Below, in pieces: positions 41,685 through 48,969 of a stretch of 53,324 nucleotides of DNA. A program made the translations under genes and the position numbers. Below the pieces are notes generated by a model. It was not told the origin of the DNA and did not search any database. It saw only the letters and a program-made list of their open reading frames with translations. Every line of letters starts with the position of its first letter. Positions within the stretch are counted from its first letter, which is position 1. The stretch spans positions 1 to 53,324 of the forward strand of contig JAJEBQ010000021.1 in assembly GCA_022822495.1 (NCBI GenBank), in the 5' to 3' direction. The DNA is from Paracoccaceae bacterium (GTDB taxonomy: Bacteria; Pseudomonadota; Alphaproteobacteria; Rhodobacterales; Rhodobacteraceae).

Positions 41685-42042
41685 ATGACATTTCTTTATT
41701 TCGCTTACAGTTCAAAAATGTTGATCACCCTATCGCGCTACCCAAGTGCAAGACTAGTAGGCGTTGCCACTGTAGATAATCATGCCTTGGAATTTTCGAA
41801 GAAGAGCATCGATGGGTCGGGAAAGGCGACCCTCGTCAAAAAATCAACCCAATTTCAAACTCTTGGGGTACTTTTTTGAGATCGACTTTGCGGAACGTGA
41901 CGCTCTCGTCAAATTCGAAGCCTCAGGCAACGGCTATGGCCGAGTTGATGATTTTAAGATCTCGAAGAAGTGCCAGTCTATCTGTTCGACAATCTACCTC
42001 GCATCGGAAACACAAGACGATCTTACTCCCTGTAAATACTGA
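41685..42042 (+). pseudogene. Gamma-glutamylcyclotransferase-like protein, frameshifted and truncated
   Basis: From ATG 41685 the frame reads MTFLYFAYSSKMLITLSRYP, SARLVGVATVDNHALEFSKK and SIDGSGKATLVKKS, the GGCT/AIG2-like pattern (YFAYGSNM is the usual motif; here S replaces G). It stops at 41877-41879 after a run of six T. Skipping one T restores the family sequence LFEIDFAERDALVKFEASGN and GYGRVDDFKI to a stop at 42042, where homology ends near an inverted repeat. Both a frameshift and a 3' loss are therefore visible. Intact enzymes release 5-oxoproline from gamma-glutamyl peptides. Confidence 0.7.
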
Positions 42043-42054
42043 TTTAAATTTAAA

Positions 42055-42262
42055 TGTTGATATGAGACTGTAAAAGTATTCTAGTGCAGGCAGGAAGTCA
42101 CTTTTGACTATTATTTGCCGAGCTCAGGTGTCCTTCCGAGACATGTATTTGTTGTTTTTGGGACTTTCGTTTGCAAAAAACAGCCCAAAGACGCATTTTC
42201 TTGGTGTACAAATGACCTTTTGAAGAATTCGTTTGAATACTTTCACAGTCTCATATCAACAT
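42055..42262. repeat. Miniature inverted-repeat element (MITE-like)
   Basis: About 208 bp bounded by long inverted repeats: ATGTTGATATGAGACTGTAA... at 42055-42081 and its complement at 42234-42262, differing at one position over 26 bases. The core GAGACTGTRAAAGTATT occurs a third time at 42605-42621 next to the IS630-like fragment. It has no coding content and looks like a non-autonomous derivative of an IS630-type element. Confidence 0.55.
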
Positions 42263-42279
42263 CTATAATACAACCGGTA

Positions 42280-42603
42280 GTGACAGACATAAGGGACTTG
42301 GGCTATCAGGGAGGTTATACCCACTTGAATTGCTATCTGAACACGATCCGCAAAGTTCCCTTGAAGGAGGTTGCAAAACGCACGAAGAAAGATCAGCCGA
42401 CACCCCGAAAACGGGGTCTCAAACCTCCTCCCACAACGTTGACCGATGAGGAACGAACCTCCCTTGAAACCGCTGTCAGAAAACAACGTCTTTCCCGTGC
42501 AATGGCCGAACGGTACCGGATTGTTCTGTCTTGTGCCGATGGTCTTCGAAAGACCGAAGTGGCGTCCGCTCTTGGGCTTCATCATCAAACGGTCAGGAAG
42601 TAG
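42280..42603 (+). pseudogene. Transposase debris: ISL3-like end and IS630-like start
   Basis: One open frame holds two unrelated pieces. TDIRDLGYQGGYTHLNCYL...PTPRKRG resembles the inter-domain helix-turn region of ISL3/IS21-type transposases. LTDEERTSLETAVRKQRLSR followed by RYRIVLSCADGLRKTEVASA and LGLHHQTVRK is the N-terminal helix-turn-helix of IS630-type transposases, which stops as the GAGACTGTGAAAGTATT repeat begins at 42605. Neither piece is a complete gene; the open frame is fortuitous. Confidence 0.55.
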
Positions 42604-42739
42604 CGAGACTGTGAAAGTATTGCTTTGAAACTTTCAATTGATTCCTCTAACCTTTTTCAAGGGAATTATATATAAAAGTGCCATAAATTAAATCTCTGTC
42701 ATGAAACTGGGGTAAACCTTAATCAGGGGGAGGATGCGT

Positions 42740-43846
42740 TTATTTTGCTCCCTTTTCCCTGTTGCACTGTATAGATACCATCTGGCAATTTTCGGCCGTC
42801 GTTTGGCCTCCCTTTGACCAAGGGATAATGTGATCTGCCTCCATATCTTCTAGCTCGTATCTGTTCTTGCAGATTGGGCATATCCCCTTTTGTCTCTCAT
42901 AAGCTTCCCGCTTCATTTTATCGGTAAAGGCTCTTATGTTGAGATGCTTTTCCCTGCCGGTCAGCAGATAGGTGTAGATTCCCTTCTTGTTGGTTACATC
43001 CTCATCTTCCATGAGATCTGAGGTACGCTCTTCAAGATGAACAGGATCAAGATCCTCATCCTTGTACTGGTTGTAAAGATCTCCCCAGTTCACGCCCGTC
43101 ATCTCCTTGCGATAAGTTGTAAAGGTTGCTTCTGTCCAATCTATAACTGACCGAAAGTAATTCCAAAGGGCAACGGCACTCTTATCATGCTGGTGCTTGG
43201 ACATATAAACAGAAACGTTACCATTATTGATCCATTTAATAGCGGTTTCCAGGTAGTCCTGGCGAATAGGTGATCCATTCAGATATTTATTGCCGATGCT
43301 GTAGGCTGCGCAACCTGGTCGACTGAAATACCTTTTGGCATCCGTGACCCAGGAACCATGATAGACCGCGTTGCGGAGCTCCTGTCGGGTTAGAGTTTCG
43401 CCGGCTATATTGATGGTTTCATACCATTTGAGTCGTTCACTGGCCGATCCAGCGCAGATATAAATCATGAGCTTGTAGTCCAGAATGGATTGTTGCTGGT
43501 CAGGCTGAAGATTGACGAAGGTCATATCATCCTGGTTGACTTTGACCGAGAAATCATTGACAACATATTGGCAGATTGAGATGGTACGCTGTTGGCCGTC
43601 GATGATTTCATAACGGGGTCCTTCGCAGTCTTCGCCCCGGTCGGCCCAGTACATCACATTCAGGGGGAACATCTGGCGGACCGTATCAATGACAGCATTG
43701 CGTTGTTTTTCCTTGTAGACAAATTCGCGCTGATAGGGTGGCCTGATGTCAAGATTTCCGTCATAGCCACTGACACCACCAATTCCATCATCTATGTAGC
43801 CTTCGGCGAGATCACCGATGGTGATTTCTTTTAATTTAATGTCCAT
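42740..43846 (-). CDS. DUF262-HNH endonuclease (GmrSD-like)
   Basis: 368 aa. The N-terminal DUF262 (ParB/sulfiredoxin-like) domain has RPPYQREFVYKEKQRNAVID (35-54) and the IIDGQQRTISI motif (81-91), which binds or hydrolyses nucleotides in GmrS-type subunits. The C-terminal HNH nuclease is compact: CPICKNRYELEDMEADHIIP then WSKGGQTTAENCQM, with Cys323/326, the DH pair near 338 and Asn near 354. GmrSD-type enzymes restrict modified phage DNA. Here the gene follows an EcoRI-type methyltransferase by 2 bp, so the pair forms a restriction-modification-like unit. The start ATG 43846 directly follows the methylase stop. Confidence 0.85.
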   Translation of the reverse strand: MDIKLKEITIGDLAEGYIDDGIGGVSGYDGNLDIRPPYQREFVYKEKQRNAVIDTVRQMFPLNVMYWADRGEDCEGPRYEIIDGQQRTISICQYVVNDFSVKVNQDDMTFVNLQPDQQQSILDYKLMIYICAGSASERLKWYETINIAGETLTRQELRNAVYHGSWVTDAKRYFSRPGCAAYSIGNKYLNGSPIRQDYLETAIKWINNGNVSVYMSKHQHDKSAVALWNYFRSVIDWTEATFTTYRKEMTGVNWGDLYNQYKDEDLDPVHLEERTSDLMEDEDVTNKKGIYTYLLTGREKHLNIRAFTDKMKREAYERQKGICPICKNRYELEDMEADHIIPWSKGGQTTAENCQMVSIQCNREKGAK

Positions 43847-43848
43847 GC

Positions 43849-44856
43849 TTAAACCTTTTCAGGGTTTTTGTTGCGGATAAATATTCTTTTATACACACGT
43901 TTATCTTTAACCACCGCTTGTGAAATGCCAGATTCTACCAGCCAAATCCCCTTTGCAAATCCCTTACCTTCACTTTCTGTTGCTCCCAAAACCTCAAACT
44001 GATCCGGGTTGTATTTGTCCAGGAAAGTGATTGGCACCCCCATCACGCCATCATAGTCCATGGGAATCTCGGCCGTCTTGCCAACCTCAATGGCGTTGTA
44101 ATTGTCATAGGTTGGATAGTCTTTTGGCGTATATTGCTTGTAGAGAATTAACTCTTCGTTCCGTTTTTTATGTTCAAGATTGGTGAACCAAACAACACCT
44201 GAAACCCTTATCATTCCTTCTTTTCGATCAGTGGCAGTCGCATAATCTTCATAGTTGCTCATGAAATGTGCTGCCCCTCCCCTGAACCCGAACCCCAGCC
44301 AAAGCCTGTTGTCCTTTATGAGAGGAAATATTTCCTTGTAGGTAATGGCGTTCTGATGACCAATAATAAGGAATTTCTTATCATATTCGACAAGTTGGGC
44401 AACATATTCCCGAAACAGTGAGAAGGGCGGGTTTGTTACCACTATATCTGCTTGCTTCAACAGCTCAATACATTCCTCGCTGCGAAAATCGCCATCCCCC
44501 TGCAAATGAGTGATTCCGATGTCGTCTGCGTTGGGAATTCGGTCTCCTTCCCGAAACCCATCATATTCCAGCATTATCGCCTGCTCGCAATCATGTTGTG
44601 AAAAGAGATCCCGCTGCTGGTTCTTATAGCAGGTGGTGATCAGCTTTTTCAGCCCCAGATGCTGAAAATTGTAAGAGAAGTAATGAAAGAAGTTGCTTAT
44701 TCTTGGATCATCGCAGTTGCAGTAAACGGTCTTGCCCTGAAAATGCTCCTTGTAATGCCTAAGTTCATTCTCAATATCAGCCAATTGGGTATAGAACTCA
44801 TCGTTCTTGTTTTTCTTGGCATCGTGCAAATTTGAGGTGGTATTCTTTGTAGGCAT
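43849..44856 (-). CDS. EcoRI-type adenine-specific DNA methyltransferase
   Basis: 335 aa, EcoRI_methylase family. Motif IV is ADIVVTNPPFSLFREY with NPPF at 142-145, the catalytic motif of N6-adenine methyltransferases. The AdoMet-side segment is KTVYCNCDDPRISNFFHYFS (42-61), an EcoRI-methylase hallmark. KNDEFYTQ near the N-terminus is also typical. It methylates adenine in a specific DNA site; the site cannot be read from sequence. It is in one operon with the DUF262-HNH gene and in a region of IS debris, suggesting horizontal acquisition. Confidence 0.88.
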   Translation of the reverse strand: MPTKNTTSNLHDAKKNKNDEFYTQLADIENELRHYKEHFQGKTVYCNCDDPRISNFFHYFSYNFQHLGLKKLITTCYKNQQRDLFSQHDCEQAIMLEYDGFREGDRIPNADDIGITHLQGDGDFRSEECIELLKQADIVVTNPPFSLFREYVAQLVEYDKKFLIIGHQNAITYKEIFPLIKDNRLWLGFGFRGGAAHFMSNYEDYATATDRKEGMIRVSGVVWFTNLEHKKRNEELILYKQYTPKDYPTYDNYNAIEVGKTAEIPMDYDGVMGVPITFLDKYNPDQFEVLGATESEGKGFAKGIWLVESGISQAVVKDKRVYKRIFIRNKNPEKV

Positions 44857-45011
44857 TAGGTCATTTTCCGATCATTTTATGCTCATAATAGTTATACAAA
44901 ATTTAATGACCAAGCAAGACCCCTGGTAAAGTCAAACCCTATTAGACAATGGCAAGTAGGCAGGGGGTTCCTATAACGCCGCAACTGAGGAGTAATGTGC
45001 ATCTGATTCCC

Positions 45012-45194
45012 TCATATTCGCTTAAATACTTGTAAGTTACTGTCTTCTTCAAAAACCTTGACCTGTCTCAATACAGCCCTCGCCAATTCCTCGGGGGTTG
45101 TATCAATATATAGTTCTTCCTCAAGTTCTGATTTTTTCGGTTGGTAATCAAATGATTTAACCCTGATTTCTGTTTTGCCTTGCTTGTTTTTCAT
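45012..45194 (-). CDS. Small conserved-looking hypothetical protein, 60 aa
   Basis: 60 aa, basic N-terminus MKNKQGKTEIRVKSFDYQPK, then an acidic centre SELEEELYIDTTPEELARAV and a short tail. The codon pattern and a good ribosome-binding site (AAAGAGAGACAAGC before the ATG) favour a real gene. I do not recognise a family with certainty; short island proteins of this type are sometimes antitoxin-like, but no toxin gene is adjacent. It precedes the methyltransferase gene on the same strand with a 155-bp gap. Confidence 0.5.
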   Translation of the reverse strand: MKNKQGKTEIRVKSFDYQPKKSELEEELYIDTTPEELARAVLRQVKVFEEDSNLQVFKRI

Positions 45195-45233
45195 GCTTGT
45201 CTCTCTTTTGTTTCTGTTATCCTCCCTAACTGA

Positions 45234-45510
45234 TTATATACTTCTTGTACCACTACCCAAATCGTTATCCTCAATTAAATCCAGATAACGCAACCTTTTG
45301 CCAACCATACCTGAAACCACCCAGACATCTTGTTAATTGTGTTTTGGGATCGTTGGTTATGTCTTCCGCCAAACTCCCTGACATATCTGTCCAAATGCTT
45401 CTTGCTCATTTTGTGATAGATGTGCTTATGACCGCACTTGAACATTACCAACAACATACTCCCCCACTGAGTGCTTAACCGCCTTGTGATTTTCAAGCCC
45501 TGTTCAGGAC
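45234..45510 (-). pseudogene. IS1595-family transposase, C-terminal remnant
   Basis: The minus strand reads KAVKHSVGEYVVGNVQV in one frame, KHIYHKMSKKHLDRYVREFG then GRHNQRSQNTINKM in a second, and VSGMVGKRLRYLDLIEDNDL in a third to a TAA at 45236-45234. Joined, these match the C-terminus of ISXO2/IS1595 transposases (VKHSVGEYV..., YHxMSxKHLxRYVxEFxGRHNxR, GMxGKRLRYxDLI). At least two frameshifts and an internal gap show that it is dead. The 5' part of the element is missing. Confidence 0.7.
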
Positions 45511-45696
45511 TTTCTCACGCTTAATCTGATTTTCTCTTTTTCATCATTTAGGTTGTCTACTTTTATATGAAAAGCCACTCTCCTCTCAAACAATTTGGGA
45601 AGGATACAGACGAGTGGTGATTTTTCTGCTTTTTCGACACTACTAAGTACAGGATACCGGGGATATTACCTCTCCTGCGCTCAACAAGTCTCCCCC
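45511..45696. other. Spacer between IS remnants
   Basis: About 185 bp with no coding signal; it probably contains one end of the ISAs1-type element. Confidence 0.3.
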
Positions 45697-47421
45697 CTAC
45701 GGCTTGATATCTACCGTCTCTTCCTGTTTGTCTTGGTGGTAGGGAGAATGCTTGCCCAATACCGCATTGAACACGTCCTGTCGATGGAGGTTATAATGTC
45801 GTGTTGCCTTGGTGAATTCAGAATGGCCATCCGCAATAATGACAGCAATTGCAAGGGTGTTGCAAAGAGCCCGGTTGGTTGGTGCATGGCCAACCCTTGC
45901 GAGGCAGTCATCTTCCTTGAACAAGTAATCTCTGGTTCGGTGAACCAAATTTTCCACGCCCCAATGACCCCGGTTCCATTGCAGTAATTGTTGGGGCGAG
46001 GCCTCCTTTTGAGAAACTGATGTCATCCCGAAGCAAACCGTCTCACTTTCGTCTCCGGTCTTCATGTTATGGCGCCAGCGTGTGATGCGGAAGATCTGCT
46101 TGACATGTGGATAATTCACCATGCCCTCAAGAGGGGTCATGACTTCAATACACCGCTTTTCCATCCGCCCGTGGGCCATATCAAGATCCTCTTGCCAAGA
46201 GCCTGTTGCCTCCTCTTCCCAAGCAATCGTCGACAACGCGTCATAGGTCTCGGGAGCATTATCCTTGACCGTCATCATATAATTCGCTCCATGGGTCTGG
46301 ATAATCAGACGTGCCGTTTTGCGAACCGTGTGCAAGGCATCAATCGTAATAACCCGCCCGTGGAGAGGTGTCTTTTCAAACAAGGCGTGCATCGCCGCTC
46401 GTTCGCCGCCCTTTTCATGATACCCAAGTACACCAACCGGCAGGCCACTGCCATGTTCGGCCATAACAACGGTTTCATAATGGTCGGTGCTGTTTCGATT
46501 CGCTCCGCGAAGACGTTTGCCATCGGCTGCAAGGGCCCGTCCGATCTTAAGTTTTGGTGTGGTCATAAGCTTCAGGACCTTCTCCAGAGCCGCCGGGTCA
46601 GCTCCGGCGACAACCCGATGAAGGGTCGCCTTGGAGGGAGGAACATAGCGACCGGTTTTGGGATTGCACCACGTCCCAAGAGCCTTTAACTCCTTCGCGC
46701 TCAATGCACGTGCAAATTGTGCTTCGGCAAGACAGCCTTGAAAATTGGAAAGCCTGGCCAGAATATGGATCGCAAGGACCGAACAAATGGAATGTTTGCG
46801 ACCTTGTGCCCGACGAAAATCGGGCATTTGGTGCAAATGATCAAGCAACGAATGCAAATCCGTGACCGGCCGTTTGGTTGTCTTGCCCATCGGATTAGGG
46901 TCCAAAAACAGAGGCAACGTGTCCGAGCGTATCAGGCGATGGGCATCACGACGCAAGGGGGTAAGCCAGATATATTTACGTTTGCCATGAAACTTGGTGT
47001 ATTGACCACCGGCCCGGGCATACCCCTTGGTCTTGCCAACACAGCTCCAACCGGCAGCTTGGTAAATATGACCGGTATAACGTTCGCGATCGACAAAAGT
47101 TTCCGCAAATAACAGGGGGTAGCCATACGCCTCCTCCCAGTCGGTACTTAATCGACGGATCATCTTCGCAAGTGTATAGCTGGCCAAATTGGGAAACAGA
47201 CCCGGAGGACCGAGAATCAGAAAACGGGTGTTGTTTCCAAGAAGATGAAGACGCTTGTAAAGCTCGTCTTTCGGACAACCGAGCCAAGTATCACGAGGCT
47301 TGCACTTGAAGGCACCAGTCTGCCAGCCCGCTAACGCGATCCAGTGGCCACGCCACGTGATGAGATAGCGCAAACCACGACCGGCAAAGCGTTTGAAGCC
47401 AAGATAATGATGCTTGTCCAT
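45697..47421 (-). CDS. DUF4338 (DruA-like)-ISAs1 fusion transposase
   Basis: 574 aa from ATG 47421. Residues 1 to about 165 match DUF4338, the domain of the Druantia protein DruA: HHYLGFKRFAGRGLRYLI, ALAGWQTGAFKCKPRD, NNTRFLILGPPGLFPNLASYTL, FVDRERYTGHIYQAAGW, and YIWLTPLRRD. Residues about 185-574 are an ISAs1-type DDE transposase: HSLLDHLHQMPDFRRAQG..., ADGKRLRGANR, ITIDALHT, MTVKDN and WNRGHWGVENLVH. The frame stays open upstream to 47583 without a stop, and VDIRLARPDERLRWDC before the ATG still fits DUF4338, so the original N-terminus was longer and has been lost. This fusion is known among ISAs1 transposases. Confidence 0.87.
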   Translation of the reverse strand: MDKHHYLGFKRFAGRGLRYLITWRGHWIALAGWQTGAFKCKPRDTWLGCPKDELYKRLHLLGNNTRFLILGPPGLFPNLASYTLAKMIRRLSTDWEEAYGYPLLFAETFVDRERYTGHIYQAAGWSCVGKTKGYARAGGQYTKFHGKRKYIWLTPLRRDAHRLIRSDTLPLFLDPNPMGKTTKRPVTDLHSLLDHLHQMPDFRRAQGRKHSICSVLAIHILARLSNFQGCLAEAQFARALSAKELKALGTWCNPKTGRYVPPSKATLHRVVAGADPAALEKVLKLMTTPKLKIGRALAADGKRLRGANRNSTDHYETVVMAEHGSGLPVGVLGYHEKGGERAAMHALFEKTPLHGRVITIDALHTVRKTARLIIQTHGANYMMTVKDNAPETYDALSTIAWEEEATGSWQEDLDMAHGRMEKRCIEVMTPLEGMVNYPHVKQIFRITRWRHNMKTGDESETVCFGMTSVSQKEASPQQLLQWNRGHWGVENLVHRTRDYLFKEDDCLARVGHAPTNRALCNTLAIAVIIADGHSEFTKATRHYNLHRQDVFNAVLGKHSPYHQDKQEETVDIKP

Positions 47422-47575
47422 GGTACAATCCCAACGAAGACGTTCGTCAGGCCGGGCAAGGCGTATGTCAACTTCCTTCAGGGTGAAACCGATGGGGGTT
47501 GTGGTAAAAAGTCTGATGCTAAATCCATAATGAGGACAAGTTAAATCATCCGTTTGGAAAAAGCCAGTAAAATAG

Positions 47576-48301
47576 TTAAATAATTATGAACAAGGAAGAA
47601 TTATAATTAGTTTCTGAGCGTGAGAAGGTCCTGGTTACTGACTCACCATCTGTTCTTTTTCTATCCAATTTATTTAGAATTACTGTGCATTCTATTTCCT
47701 GACTGAGAAATTCACCCAATTGAATTATTTCACTTTCCCTAAAAGCACCCCGCTCAATATCAATTACTAAAATAAAATAACTTCCAAGCGGCAAATAGCG
47801 TTGTATAGCTTCGTTATGCGATCGAATTCCAGAATCTAGACCAGGCATATCTACCAGGGTAGTTCTTGGATTAGCAACAAGTGTTTCAGAATTTAATTTT
47901 GCCCTGGCATAACTAGCTTGTTTATGAGTTTCGGTAATGTCATTCAATCCATATTTTGCAAATCCAACTAAGTCCATTTCAGAAATTAAATGACCTTTTC
48001 TATCAAAAATTTGAATTACTTCATCTTCACCTTCCGATGTAGGTAGAATCTCAGTTGCCAATGCTGTTTTTGGAATTATATCAGTTGGCAATCCTTTACC
48101 AACCTCTAAATTTAGGTAGGCATTAATGAGAGAAGATTTACCAACATTAAATGATCCAACAATAGGTACTAAAACACGAAAAACTTGAATTCGTTCCCTA
48201 TAACTCTGACCTAGTTGAATAATCTTGTGATGCGATTCAGTTTCAGTCGTTACTGCTATAAAAGTATCCAAGGCTGTCAAAAATATTTCTTTACTTTTCA
48301 T
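47576..48301 (-). pseudogene. Dynamin-like GTPase, N-terminal fragment
   Basis: 241 codons of a bacterial dynamin-family GTPase: G1 VGSFNVGKSSLINAYL (about 48-63), switch I IPKTALATEI, G3 TLVDMPGLDSG, and G4 ILNKLDRK (about 205-212). Full proteins continue with long helical stalk domains; here homology ends after G4 and the last 25 residues (RTDGESVTRTF...) look like out-of-context sequence. The break coincides with the DUF4338-ISAs1 element directly downstream, which probably destroyed the gene. Dynamin-like GTPases encoded in defence islands act in membrane remodelling during phage attack, but this one cannot function as is. Confidence 0.75.
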
Positions 48302-48969
48302 GGCATCTCTAGCTAATTTCTATAAATAAATTTTTGAACTAATATGATGATGGGGGATTTAAGCCATTGTTCTAAAATTGAAGATTCTAAAGTCAGAAAT
48401 AACAAGTAATTACGAATTCAAATTGATTTGACAAATCAATGTTGCATGGTAACCATTATCTTCCTATATGTTGCCTTTGAAGTTAAAAAAAATCATTAAC
48501 GGAAGTTAATCAGAGTGATGGAATCAACACCAAGAGAAAAATAGTTATGTCCACGACCCAAAGATCCAAATGGCCATCAAAAGAAGAGGATAGGGATGTT
48601 TGGTAGATCAGGAATTTTGTATCTTGTGGGTTTGATTAAACGAGTTTACCCCCCCCCTCCATAAATTATATTTATATCTCCTAAAGAGTATAAATTTACA
48701 GGCAGAGGCTTGGGTATGGAATTGAGGGCTGCGTTTCGTTTTTCAAGCAGGTGGCTTTCACCAGTCCTGGTTGCCGTTATTTGCCAGACACTCTTAACTG
48801 TAAGGTCCTTCCGAAGCCCATCTGGCATCGGGTCAACTTGTATATTCTTTGACTGGCGTAATCACAAATTCAGACCCCTCTCATCCTTCCTATACGATAT
48901 CGCTTCTGCTAGTCTACTGCAGAAGCGCTACCGAGATAGTTATCTATAAAGTTGCAGCACGGACCCAGA
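48302..48969. other. Intergenic region between the island and the repeat-protein gene
   Basis: About 670 bp. The left part is AT-rich; a run of nine C occurs near 48650-48658. Short frames at 48646-48828 (minus) and 48710-48949 (plus) have no recognisable content. It probably holds the promoter of the large secreted protein gene. Confidence 0.4.

Noticed and set aside
42115..42603. A 162-codon open frame taken as a single gene
   Set aside because: It joins part of a MITE-like repeat, an ISL3-like piece and an IS630-like piece; no one protein family covers it.
38089..47421. Whole 38-47 kb region as one integrative element or prophage
   Set aside because: No integrase, att-site pair, phage structural or conjugation gene is visible; the pattern fits serial IS insertions in a defence hotspot better.
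48710..48949. 79-codon plus-strand frame and the opposite 60-codon frame upstream of the repeat protein
   Set aside because: No recognisable motif, no good ribosome-binding site and no coding periodicity that I can see.
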